Positions 10,796 to 20,059 of a stretch of DNA of 64,000 bases are shown piece after piece (positions within the stretch are counted from its first letter, which is position 1; the number at the start of each line of letters is the position of its first letter). Location of the stretch: positions 8,131,001 through 8,195,000 of the forward strand of contig NZ_CP036533.1 in the NCBI RefSeq assembly GCF_024585265.1, given 5' to 3'. The position numbers and the translations under genes are program-made. The notes under the pieces are model-generated. The model saw nothing but the letters and a program-made list of their open reading frames with translations. It had not been told where the DNA came from and searched no databases. The stretch comes from Bradyrhizobium sp. WBAH42 (lineage in GTDB: Bacteria > Pseudomonadota > Alphaproteobacteria > Rhizobiales > Xanthobacteraceae).

Positions 10796-11222
10796 TCCGG
10801 TTGCACCAACCTCCAAAAACGTACGGAGACAGTAGTCAGCTCGAGGGTCCAGGTCAAAGCGAACCGGCAAGAGCGCCTTTTCGCGTCAGCTTCTGGCTCG
10901 AATCTGAAGACCACTTTCCACCCTTTAAGACTTTGCGTCGATGCGGTGCGGTCCGCCGGACGTCATTCAGATAGCAGAACGTGGCCTCGCCGCCAGCGCT
11001 CGCGGTAAGCCCGCCGGCCATGCCCGTCCCGCGCGGCGGGAGCCGGGCATCACCCAGGTGATGGCCATGCTCCAAAAGATCGGCACCGAGCAGCAGCGGC
11101 GGAGCCCACGGGGTCCTAACTCAGAGCGGAGTATCGAGCACACTTTTATGAGGTTTATGAGGTAGCCTGCGGGAAGTTCTGCAGAAGCTGAGCGGCTGAA
11201 GCGGTCATGGCAAGTCCGGTGG
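10796..11222. other. Intergenic debris
   Basis: No supported gene. Short frames around 10941-11165 do not match a family I recognise. Confidence 0.5.
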
Positions 11223-11420
11223 TTGCGAAGATCACCGCTCGTAGAGGAGCTTGGACCCGCCTTGACCGTGACGACGATTAAGACGGATGTCTCTGCAGTC
11301 AAAGAGTTGTTGAGGTCGGACAAGGAGTTCCTGAAGCCGCTGATCGGCAGGAAGATACTCGAAGCCGAGATGACGGAGACGCTGGGTGCGGAGAACGGAG
11401 ATAACCTGACATGACCGCGT
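11223..11420 (+). pseudogene. IS256-family transposase, N-terminal fragment
   Basis: The frame contains 'AVKELLRSDKEFLKPLI' and 'ILEAEMTETLGAENGD', the usual N-terminal segment of IS256-type transposases (LEAEMTEALGAEKGER in the family). A stop follows and no catalytic domain is present. It is on the opposite strand from the remnant at 1440-2510 and differs in sequence, so it comes from another element. Confidence 0.7.
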
Positions 11421-11599
11421 TCGGTTGAGGACGGCTTATGTTCGAGGCCAGACAACTGAGCACGTGGGGCGGCTCGCCCGGCCTGCGAAGGCGTCAAATC
11501 CACTAAGCGTGGGACATTGCCACGGGCGGCTGCATCGATTGCTGGTCGCGCTCCAGACAATTTGGCCACAGAAAGCGATGAATGGCGAGACGCGTGTGG

Positions 11600-11993
11600 C
11601 AACCGAAACCCGATCCGGCCCAACTCAATTCACGGACCGCGAACCGATCGATGCCAACATTCAGGATGTCCATGGTGCTGCTCCCCTGTTGCAGAATTTG
11701 CGAGGCCGCGGCTTGAGCACATCTTTGCCGATCGGATCTATCGCGGCAAACAGCTCGTCAAGCACTCTCCCACTGCGGGCCGTGGACGATCGAGATCGTC
11801 GAGCGACCGCCCCGCGTCCAAGGCTTCCACTCCTGCCCAGGCGCAGGGCGGTCGAGCGCACCTTTGCACGGCTCGGCAGATGTCCGCGCCTCTGCAAAGA
11901 CTTCGAAGGTTCCGCCCCCGCCGAGCTCGCTTGGCTGCTCGTCCCCCATTCTGAGGCTCCTAACTCGCCGATTGGCCATTCCATGAGACGCTA
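11600..11993 (+). pseudogene. IS5-family transposase, C-terminal remnant
   Basis: Three frames are joined. 'ANIQDVHGAAPLLQNL' (near 11657) and 'IFADRIYRGKQLVK' (near 11720) correspond to the second catalytic Asp region. 'PRRRAVERTFARLGRCPRL' with 'KDFEGSAPAELAWLLV' (near 11835-11945) corresponds to the catalytic Glu region of the IS5/IS1031 group. The N-terminal half is missing and two frameshifts are visible. Confidence 0.75.
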
Positions 11994-12275
11994 TGCTTTT
12001 TGAGTGAGGCCCTTCAGGACAGGCGCTCGGCGAATTTCGAACCTCGACACCAACTCGTTAACTTGATGGTGCCGCCTTGACGACTCCCGTAGCTGCGCAT
12101 ATATGTGGTGCCGTAACGGTATTTTATTCCCATATATGGTAGAATGGAGGCTAGAAGGGAACCCAATGCGTCGGCAGCGGCCATTGCGATAGCGCCGGGA
12201 AGGCCGACAGCCGCAGCGACCCGCTAGCCAGGAGATCGCCGCGACAGAACACATGTCCTCGGGCCGGGTGCCCCG

Positions 12276-13103
12276 GTGGATCGCTTGCTGCAGGGGACAT
12301 TTGCCCAGTCTCCTCGCAAATCGTCCGCACGGTCCAGGCCCCAAAATATCGCGGGGGTGCCGGTGTCGCCGTCTTACAACTTCGATCAGTATGGTCATCT
12401 CATTGAGCTGCCGAGTGTGCGGCAACCCCGTTCGCAGGCAAAGCCTACCAAGCCTGAGCCGTGTCTTGTGCGGCCCCCAGCATCGCCGGCTCCCCTGCCG
12501 AAGCCCCTGGCGCCATCGCCCACGCCGTCTGACATCACCCTCGATTGGTCGCGGGACGACCTGGTGACGTCGTTCGGTAAGTTGACGCTGACCGACCGTT
12601 ATCTGCTTCCCGGCGAAGGCATCCAGGACATGTTCGCCCGAGTGTCTTGCGCCTTCGCGGACGATGTTGCGCATGCTCAACGTCTATATGATGCGATGTC
12701 TCGGCTGTGGTTCATGCCGGCCACACCGGTGCTCTCCAATGGCGGCACCACGCGCGGCCTTCCGATCTCGTGCTTCCTTAACTCAGTGCCGGACTCGCTC
12801 GAAGGCATCGTCGGCACCTGGAACGAGAACGTCTGGCTTGCTTCCAACGGCGGCGGCATCGGCACCTACTGGGGCAATGTTCGCTCGATCGGCGAGGAGG
12901 CGAGGGGCGGCGTCACCTCGGGCATCATCCCGTTCATCCACGTCATGGACGGCCTCACCCTGGCGATCAGCCAGGGCTCGTTGCGGCGCGGCTCGGCGGC
13001 GGTCTATCTTGATATCCACCATCCCGAGATCGAGGAGTTCCTCGAGATCCGCAAGGCGTCTGGCGACTTCACGACACCACCTCGCGCCGCGCGCCCATAC
13101 TGA
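12276..13103 (+). pseudogene. Ribonucleotide reductase large subunit, N-terminal fragment
   Basis: About 275 codons are open. From near residue 90 the sequence follows the ribonucleotide reductase alpha chain: 'DRYLLPGEGIQDMFARV', 'MPATPVLSNGGTTRG', 'LPISCFLNSVPDSLEGIVG', 'LASNGGGIGTYWGNVRSIGE'. It ends abruptly after 'EFLEIRKASGDF'. The Cys of 'ISCFLN' corresponds to one active-site cysteine, but the barrel cysteine that carries the thiyl radical and the C-terminal redox cysteines are absent, so the product cannot be an enzyme. A full copy presumably exists elsewhere in the genome. The N-terminal 90 residues are Pro-rich and not typical of the family. Confidence 0.85.
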
Positions 13104-13723
13104 TCTTTCCCGCCATAGACGCCACCGAACCAATTCGATGGCACCGACCCAATCATCGGCGAGAAGTTGTCCAGTAACATTCTGGGTGAGGCAATGCGGG
13201 GTCAAATTTGCAAGCCGATTGACAGAGCTTGGCAAGCGAGCTCGGCAAATGAAGATCCGGCAGACTTCATTCGTTCGCTTCAGTCTGCCTCAGCCCTTGA
13301 CTGCGGAACCGCAAGGCTTGTCGTGCAGCCTCGAACGCCTCGATCAAGTGCGTGCACGACTCCCGCATGCCGGATTGGCCATCGCTACGGTACTCCAACA
13401 CTTGCTTGCCGAGATGATCTCGCTGGAAGGACTCGAACTCAACTAGATCTGACGAACAGCTAACTCAAAGTCAAACCAGCTGGTTAGCCGCGGCAGCGCC
13501 CTGTCTGGTCTGCTCAACAACTTTCGACCAGTGGAGCTCTGATCCCGAGGAGCTGTTGAGCTGACGAAGATATGCCTCGCCTTGCGCGCCTTCATCGATC
13601 GGAAGAAGGCCCCCATTTTCCCGAAGTGCAAAAGCACCTTCGCGGCAATTGGCGAGGCTTTGACGATCGATTTTTGGCCCCGCTATAGAGCATTGATAGA
13701 TATATCTCCGGCGTGATGAAACC
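13104..13723. other. Region between reductase fragment and effector gene
   Basis: No supported gene. A minus-strand frame (13471-13830) overlaps the end of the effector gene in another frame and is probably a shadow. No clear terminator was seen. Confidence 0.45.
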
Positions 13724-15442
13724 TCAGAGTTCGAGGCCGCCACGCTCGGCCAGCACACGGTGCATGACTTCGCGTTTGATCTCACCGGCGAGCTCGTTTC
13801 GGACTTGGGCTCCGAGCACCCGCTCGGCATCCGGATCGCCTAGAAGACCGTGCTCGGCCAGTCGCTGATCCAAGCGGGTTTGAAACTCCTCGCCCATGGC
13901 TTCGACGAGCCGGTCTTGCATCGCTTCATATTCATCAGGAGCGATTCGCCTCAGCACCGTCTCCCACGGTTGCCAGCGGGTTGCCATGTAGTCAGTAAAC
14001 TGGTTCGCTTCTTGCTCGCGAACCGACTGCAGCGCGCGCGCCGCATCATCGGATGTCACGTGAGAAACCGTCAGAAAGCGCATGTCAGGGGCGACGTGAA
14101 TCAGCTCCAGCGGCTCGCGAAGAAGATTTTGATAGGCCAAGTAGACTTCGACATCGTCTGAGTTCGGGTGGAGAGTGAGGAGCGAGTTGACCCTGTCGCG
14201 CGCAATCCCTTCCAGCGCGTCCAGGCGGAACGCAACGCGGCCGCGCTGGATCAGTTGGCCGAGCCTATTATCATACACCCCCTCCTCGACGTCAGAATTA
14301 AGGCGCGCGGTCCGCATACCGTTCCAGTGCAGAGTGACACGATCCTCGCAACTCGCGTTGGCTTCAGAAGCCTGTGTGAAAAACTGTTCGCGCAATCTCG
14401 GATTGGTCGCCGCCTGCCGCAGATCATCCGCCATGGCCTGCCGAAACTCGTGATTGCCATAATTGACGGTCCCACGTAGCCTTTCTAGGAACCGGGCGTA
14501 GTCTTGGGCGCCAGGCTCATCCGCAAAGTGCTGCCACTCGGCTAGCGCCGTCGGATCGTCCCCGAGCCAGTGCGCGGCAGCCTCGTCCAGAGGCAGCTGC
14601 TCAAGATGGGGTGCCGCGAGGTGAGCGCGGACTTCGTCCGGGAATGGGTTATCACCGAACTCGACGTTCTGCAGCGGACGGCCCAAACTCCCCGGTAGCA
14701 GATCCTCAGGCAGGCTGGTCAGCCGGTTACCGCTGACATCGATCGATTCAAGCCAGCTCGGAAGGGTTTCGGGGAGATTGGCCAATTGATTGCTGCTGAC
14801 ATCGAGTTCAACGAGACCCCATGGGAGGGACTCGGGGAGTTCGGTCAGCTGATTGCCACTGACCGCGAGCGAGGTGAGGCTGCTCGGAAGAGCGTCGGGC
14901 AACCTGCTCAGTCGATTGTTGTTTGCGTTCAGGATCCCCAGCTCCGCCGGAAGGCTATCTGGGAGACTCGTCAACCTGTTATCGCTGACCTCTAAGCGAT
15001 AGAGGCTCGCCGGAAGAGCGTCCGGCAAACTGGTCAACCGGTTGTCGCTAATAAAAAGTTCGTGGAGACCAGGTGGGAGGCTAGCGGGCAGGCTGCCTAG
15101 CTCGTTGTGCATGGCGCGGAGGTTCAGCAGTCTCGGCGGCAGGGCGTCGGGCAAAGCGGTTAAGGACAGGGATGACAAATCGACCAAGTGCGAGCGCATG
15201 TTGTCCGCAGCCCTGATTCGCGAGCGCCCCTGTCCGCGGTTTTCCGCTGAGCCCTGCCCCTCTTCGCCAACCCACTCGTCCAGGATCCGCGCGCGCGCGG
15301 AGCTGGGGGTCCGATACCCTGTCAAGCTTTCGACCAAATTGGCCAAGGCACGGTTGAAGCCGCCGAGGTAGCTTTCCCGCTCCCCTTCTTCAAAAGTATC
15401 CGGGGCAGAACCTGCGCTCCGCTCTGCCTGTCCTGTGTCCAT
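13724..15442 (-). CDS. LRR-NEL E3 ubiquitin ligase, type III effector (NopM family)
   Basis: 572 residues. The start at 15442 is chosen because a GGGGGAGA ribosome site lies about six bases upstream; an earlier in-frame ATG at 15532 lacks one. Residues about 85-270 hold eight to ten leucine-rich repeats of the bacterial 20-22 residue type (LTSLPDALPASLYRLEVSDN). The NEL domain follows, with the catalytic motif 'NASCEDRVTLHWN' and Cys365. NEL enzymes such as IpaH, SspH and rhizobial NopM are injected into host cells and transfer ubiquitin from this Cys. The N-terminus lacks a Sec signal and is Ser/Gly/Glu-rich, as expected for type III secretion. A tts box lies about 250 bp upstream. The gene is divergent from a second NEL gene. 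Confidence 0.9.
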   Translation of the reverse strand: MDTGQAERSAGSAPDTFEEGERESYLGGFNRALANLVESLTGYRTPSSARARILDEWVGEEGQGSAENRGQGRSRIRAADNMRSHLVDLSSLSLTALPDALPPRLLNLRAMHNELGSLPASLPPGLHELFISDNRLTSLPDALPASLYRLEVSDNRLTSLPDSLPAELGILNANNNRLSRLPDALPSSLTSLAVSGNQLTELPESLPWGLVELDVSSNQLANLPETLPSWLESIDVSGNRLTSLPEDLLPGSLGRPLQNVEFGDNPFPDEVRAHLAAPHLEQLPLDEAAAHWLGDDPTALAEWQHFADEPGAQDYARFLERLRGTVNYGNHEFRQAMADDLRQAATNPRLREQFFTQASEANASCEDRVTLHWNGMRTARLNSDVEEGVYDNRLGQLIQRGRVAFRLDALEGIARDRVNSLLTLHPNSDDVEVYLAYQNLLREPLELIHVAPDMRFLTVSHVTSDDAARALQSVREQEANQFTDYMATRWQPWETVLRRIAPDEYEAMQDRLVEAMGEEFQTRLDQRLAEHGLLGDPDAERVLGAQVRNELAGEIKREVMHRVLAERGGLEL

Positions 15443-15692
15443 TATCTTATCTCCCCCGTCATAAACTAAGAAATCCGCGTGCCGCTGCGCAAAGCCGCGG
15501 AGCAGGAGTTTGCGCGCTGGCGCAATAATCATTCGAGCGAGCGCACGTGCGCCCGCGCGGCCCGCCCTGGTCGAAGGCGGTTCAGCTTCACACGATTTGG
15601 AGGCGGCGAATGGATCGCTGCTGCTGCAACGTTTGCTGCCATTCCGTTGGCCGACAGACCCGGAGGACGCTAACGTGAAAGCGTTCTGCCGC

Positions 15693-15722
15693 TAGCACGG
15701 CCACCTGTCGATCAGCTGACGA
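15693..15722 (-). promoter_or_regulatory. tts box upstream of the minus-strand NEL effector
   Basis: Read on the minus strand it begins TCGTCAGCTGATCGACAG and ends GTGCTA. It agrees with the 30-bp TtsI-binding consensus (GTCAG-TT-TCG-AAGCT, ending CTA) at most positions, with mismatches in the second half-site. It sits about 250 bp before the effector start. TtsI is the response regulator that switches on rhizobial type III genes after flavonoid/NodD induction. Confidence 0.75.
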
Positions 15723-16040
15723 GTCTCGCTGCAAAACCCCCAATCACTCGCAAAGACCAGCGTTGCACCGATTGCCTTGGCAAGTGAAAGGACGGCCGCG
15801 GAGGTGAGCGTTCGAGCGCCTGCCGCTCTTCGTTTTTCACGGACTCGGCCGAAAAGGAATCCCTGCCTGCCATTGAGGTAACGCACCGTGCCGCGCCCCG
15901 GGCTCGATGTTTAAGCCGCTGCCGCGTCGGTGCGGAAACGTGTAGGCGGAGATAACGGGCGGCCAGGGATTCACAGTTCCAAATCGTTGCACCGAAATTA
16001 TGCCTGCTTCGATGCCATCGCTGCGGTAACTGCGATAAGG

Positions 16041-16070
16041 CCGTCAGCTTGCCGAAAGCGAAGTGTCCTA
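16041..16070 (+). promoter_or_regulatory. tts box upstream of the plus-strand NEL effector
   Basis: It begins CCGTCAGCTTGCCGAAAGC and ends TCCTA, close to the TtsI consensus. It ends 56 bp before the chosen ATG at 16127. An in-frame ATG at 16079 lies only eight bases past the box and would be upstream of any plausible transcript start, which decides the gene start. Confidence 0.85.
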
Positions 16071-16126
16071 GGTCCTAGATGGCGCCGTCACGGGCTGAGT
16101 TGGCCCGGTTTGGTAAGGGAGTTGAA

Positions 16127-17956
16127 ATGGATCCTTTTGAGACAGGACAGATTCCGCCCGGCGGAGGCATTCCTTCTGCATCTTCCCAACAAGAGGGGGC
16201 GGAAGACGGGCGGGGGGCGGCACAATGGGATGCATTCGTGACGGGTTTCGCAGCAAACTCCGGGCATTCAACCCATACGGCGACCGAAGCAGACGAGACG
16301 CTTGAGAATTGGGCTTCTGAACAGCACGTGGGTCCCCTCGAGGACCGGGACGAAGCGGCAAGGCGGGTCAATGCTCTCGGTGAAGACGCCATGCTGGATC
16401 TCCAGTCGCTGTCCCTTACCAGTCTGCCCAGACTTCCAAGCGAAATCGTCGTGCTCGATGTGCCCTTCAACCGGCTTACCAATCTGCCTGACGAACTTCC
16501 GGCTTCGCTCCAGCGTCTTGATGTTAGTGGCAATCAGCTGAGCAGCCTGCCTCCGCTCCCAGCCGGGCTGAGAGGCCTCGACGTGAACTCGAACCGGCTG
16601 GAGAGCCTACCTGCCGTCCTACCTGCCGGACTCCAATTTCTTTCCGCCAACTACAATCGGCTGCTGAACCTACCCGACGCCTTCCCTGCTTCGCTCCAAT
16701 TTCTCCACATCAGCCACAATCAGCTGACGAGTCTACCGGTGGAGCTTCCTGCTATGCTCGAGTTTCTCGACGTAAGCCAAAATCAACTGACGGATCTGCC
16801 GCCGGCTCTTCCAGCTTCGCTCCGGTTTCTCGACGTAAGCCAAAACCATTTGACCAGTCTGCCAGAGGACCTGCTGACGGCCTTGGGCGACGATGGCACC
16901 CTAGTTCTCACTGAAAATCCACTATCTGAGCAGGTGCTGGCGAACCTGAGTACAATCCTCGGCGCGGAGGGTTATGTCGGCCCGACTGTCCACCTTTCGC
17001 ACGACGACGAAAGTGAATCGTCCGGGACAGACGATGAGCAGGCGGACGCTCTCGCTGAAACAGTTGCAGAATGGCTGAAGGGCAATCCACAGGAGGGCGA
17101 TCGGGAGGTGCTTGCCGCTTGGCAGAATTTTGCAGAAGAGCCGGGCGCTCGAGAATACGGACTTTTCCTCGGAAAGCTGTTCGAGTCCGTCAACTCCGGC
17201 AATGAAGGGTTTCGGCAATCGGTGGCCAATGATCTGCGTCAGGCGGCAAAAAACCCCCAATTGCGTGCCCAGTACTTTCAATTGGCATGGGACGCCAACC
17301 AGAGCTGCGAGGATCGCAGAACATTAACCTGGAACGGCATGCAGACCGCGCGCCTCATCGCGGAAGTCGAGAACGGCCTCTATGACAACAAGGAACGGCT
17401 TGCCAAGCTCGTCGAATTGGGGCGCGTCATGTTCCGCATGGACGCACTCGAGGCGATCGCGCGCGACAAGGCTCACTCGCTCGCCTCGATTGACAACGTA
17501 GAAGACATCGACGCCGTTGAAGTCTTTCTTGCCTACCAGAACAAGCTGCGCGAGCGGCTGGAACTACAACACGTCGCGCCGAACATGCGCTTCTTTGAGG
17601 TCGCCGGCGTTAACAACTCCGACGTTGACAGGGCAGAGACATCCGTTCGGGAGAGGGAGGCGGCCGAATTTTCCGACTATTTGGCAATGGATTGGCAGCC
17701 GTGGGACGATGTGATTCGCCGCATCGCACCTGAAGAGCATGCCAAGACGCAGGACCAGCTCATTGGTGCAATGGGAAAGGAGTTCGACAGCCGAATGGAG
17801 CAACAGCTCGCCGATCAAGGGCTGACCGGAGCTGAAGCTGGCCTCGTCGAAGATGCCAAGCGAGTGTTGGGTCCCGCAGTTCGCAAAGAGATCGCCCGTG
17901 AGATCAAGGGCGCTCTAAGAGATAAGGTGCTCAATGAGCACGGCCTCGCGCTCTGA
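16127..17956 (+). CDS. LRR-NEL E3 ubiquitin ligase, type III effector (NopM family)
   Basis: 609 residues starting MDPFETGQIPPGGG, with AAGGGA before the ATG. Residues about 90-265 carry leucine-rich repeats (FLDVSQNQLTDLPPALPASL and similar). An acidic linker (DDESESSGTDDE) follows, then the NEL domain with 'NQSCEDRRTLTWNGMQTARL' and catalytic Cys394. The C-terminal halves of this protein and the divergent NEL protein align along their length (for example HVAPNMRF and WQPWD), so they are paralogues. The LRRs differ, suggesting different host targets. Secretion is expected through the type III system. No T3SS structural genes lie in the window. Confidence 0.92.
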   Translation: MDPFETGQIPPGGGIPSASSQQEGAEDGRGAAQWDAFVTGFAANSGHSTHTATEADETLENWASEQHVGPLEDRDEAARRVNALGEDAMLDLQSLSLTSLPRLPSEIVVLDVPFNRLTNLPDELPASLQRLDVSGNQLSSLPPLPAGLRGLDVNSNRLESLPAVLPAGLQFLSANYNRLLNLPDAFPASLQFLHISHNQLTSLPVELPAMLEFLDVSQNQLTDLPPALPASLRFLDVSQNHLTSLPEDLLTALGDDGTLVLTENPLSEQVLANLSTILGAEGYVGPTVHLSHDDESESSGTDDEQADALAETVAEWLKGNPQEGDREVLAAWQNFAEEPGAREYGLFLGKLFESVNSGNEGFRQSVANDLRQAAKNPQLRAQYFQLAWDANQSCEDRRTLTWNGMQTARLIAEVENGLYDNKERLAKLVELGRVMFRMDALEAIARDKAHSLASIDNVEDIDAVEVFLAYQNKLRERLELQHVAPNMRFFEVAGVNNSDVDRAETSVREREAAEFSDYLAMDWQPWDDVIRRIAPEEHAKTQDQLIGAMGKEFDSRMEQQLADQGLTGAEAGLVEDAKRVLGPAVRKEIAREIKGALRDKVLNEHGLAL

Positions 17957-18802
17957 AGCCGCGTTTGCCGTAGGATGCTGCTAATTTTGCTGCCGTTCCT
18001 CTGGTGCGCCGGTTGGTGGCCCAGAGGCGCGTAATGCACAGCGAGTGCAGCGGAGTGGCGATCGAGAAACCGGCGTTGCTGCTGTCTATCATGCTGCCGC
18101 TTGATGTAGGTCAGGTCGATGCTTGGAGTAGACTGGCTGCTAGCTCTCTACTGAGACCAGACGCATAGAAGCGCATGTCGTCGATCAATGTTCGGAGCTG
18201 TCGCGCACTTTTGCGTTCTCCCATTTTGTTTTGACTTCGGGAACGATGAAAAACGACCATCATCCCGATCCAAGTGCTGTCTTTCCTCGCAAGTGGCGCT
18301 TTGGACGCCATGGAGTACCTGTTGTCGGCAGCCGTTACCCGCGGCTCGCCCCGGCGGCGCCATGCAGGTCTGCTACCCTAACGCATGCTCTTGCATCAGG
18401 GCTCTCCTTGATCGGCACACTTGGAAATGTTGCGCGGCACTTGACATGAGAAGGAGTCCGTTGACGGTAGTATCTTGAATGCCGACCGCCGGCGCCTGAC
18501 AGGTAATTTAAGCCGACTTTGCCTGCATCTGAGCCTGAAGAATGACCTTCTGCGCTCGCTTGTGCATTCGATTTCGCCAATCTTCGACGGGTAGTTGGAC
18601 AGGCTGCCAATAAGCGTGGGATAAGCGGATGATCGCATCCCGCCGCGAGCGATGGAGCGTCTTAACGAGCTCCTCTAACCGTGGAGTGACAGCCGAAGCG
18701 CTGCCCCTCTCACGCCCCCGGCAGTTTGGTTGCTGGACACCACTCTCCATCATGTCCGCTCTCTCCGTCATTCATCCGAGGATCGCCGTTGTTCCCTCAC
18801 CG
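17957..18802. other. Intergenic region with one weak small frame
   Basis: No convincing gene. Minus 18508-18771 (87 codons; contains 'RLEELVKTLHRSRRDAIIRL' and a basic C-terminus) could encode a small helical protein, but its ribosome site is poor and I do not recognise it. Plus 18246-18449 is a similar weak candidate. Confidence 0.35.
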
Positions 18803-19807
18803 TCAGCGTTGTTTTGTCTTCCATCGATATGGTTCCGCAGGCAGCCAATCTGTGGCACCCGCGAAGAACGCGGTCAGCGACCATTTCGCGGATTCCCCAT
18901 CTGTCAGTTGATGGGAGTAAGATTCGCGGCCTAAGGGGTTAGCCCCGACCCCGAAGGATCTATATTCGGCATAATAGCTCGTGCTCAAGTTGTTGGTCTT
19001 GCCCCTATCCCATTCGCGCCAGCCCTCCGGAATGACCTGTGCATCTATCTTTGTCGACAGAAAGACCACTGTGGCATACGGCCGCCAGGGGCGGCCAAGC
19101 GCGATATCGCGCGCGGCAGGGTCGGCGCTTAGAGTGCAATGATCAAAAACATAGCCGCTGTCCTCGTCCGGTGCTGCCTTGCTCTGAGCGGTAAAGACGA
19201 CCGCTTGATTGGCGATGCCGTGCAACTCACATTTCCGGAACCAGGCCTTGGCGTTGCCAAATACGAAATCGACATGCCCTTCGATGTAGCAGTTCGAGAA
19301 GTATTGACGTGACATTCTGCCGTTTGGACCCTTGCCGGCAAGCAGCGTGTCCTGGGCGCCGAGCAGGCGGACGCGCGTAACGACGTCCCTGTCTCCGGTA
19401 AGGGATAGTGCAACCGCCTGGGAGGGTGGATTGGCCGGGTTGAGGGCGTAGTCGTTCTGGATGGTCAAATTCTCGAGCCGGAAGTCATCGCCATTGGCAT
19501 CCAGCGTCGCCGACCGGGCGGTTCCTCCTACATTGATCGCGCCATCGCCATACACAATGACGGTATTTTCCGGCTTGCTACCAGTGCCTGAGAGATGAAC
19601 ACCGGATTTGGAGATTTTGACCTTCTCACGATAGATACCGGGCGCGATCCGAACATCTCCGCCTTCCGCCGGCAATGCGTCGATAGCTTGCTGCACGGAG
19701 TGATAGGCTGCATTCTCGGCATGCGACACCAACAGTGGCTGAGCGTATGCTGACGACATGCAGAAACATCCCGTCAGAAGTGCAGCAGGGTGAACGAAAA
19801 TACGCAT
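18803..19807 (-). CDS. Secreted pectinesterase (CE8)
   Basis: 334 residues starting MRIFVHPAALL, with a Sec signal peptide ending 'SSAYA'. The start at 19807 is chosen because the signal peptide begins there; the frame is open further upstream but that part looks non-coding. Pectinesterase hallmarks appear in order: 'GIYREK', 'PSQAVAL', 'GAQDTLLAG' (first Asp), 'GHVDFVFGNA' (second Asp) and 'LGRPW' (Arg). The enzyme removes methyl groups from pectin, making it cleavable by the polygalacturonase encoded about 250 bp upstream on the same strand. Together they suit local loosening of plant cell walls during infection. No promoter was recognised directly ahead of it; it may be co-transcribed with the polygalacturonase. 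Confidence 0.92.
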   Translation of the reverse strand: MRIFVHPAALLTGCFCMSSAYAQPLLVSHAENAAYHSVQQAIDALPAEGGDVRIAPGIYREKVKISKSGVHLSGTGSKPENTVIVYGDGAINVGGTARSATLDANGDDFRLENLTIQNDYALNPANPPSQAVALSLTGDRDVVTRVRLLGAQDTLLAGKGPNGRMSRQYFSNCYIEGHVDFVFGNAKAWFRKCELHGIANQAVVFTAQSKAAPDEDSGYVFDHCTLSADPAARDIALGRPWRPYATVVFLSTKIDAQVIPEGWREWDRGKTNNLSTSYYAEYRSFGVGANPLGRESYSHQLTDGESAKWSLTAFFAGATDWLPAEPYRWKTKQR

Positions 19808-20059
19808 GATCCTACACTTCGTTGAGTCAGCGGCACCTCGACGCAGTCGACAGAGCCTATCTCTGCGGGATAGCCGCAGCGCATGGGCAACACATTTTTC
19901 GCGCCAAATCAGAACCTCCACGTCACCTTCGCATTCCCGGCCCTGCAAACCGTCAGACAATTGCAAACAAGTCCGGACATGAGGCCGACCTTCGTCAGCA
20001 CCAGTAATCTTGGCCCAGATGCTGAACTCACCACCCGAGTTCGGCGCCGGATGTAGTGC

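Noticed and set aside
16079..16126. Upstream ATG for the second NEL effector
   Set aside because: It begins only eight bases after the tts box, so it would lie before the transcript start; the ATG at 16127 has a ribosome site.
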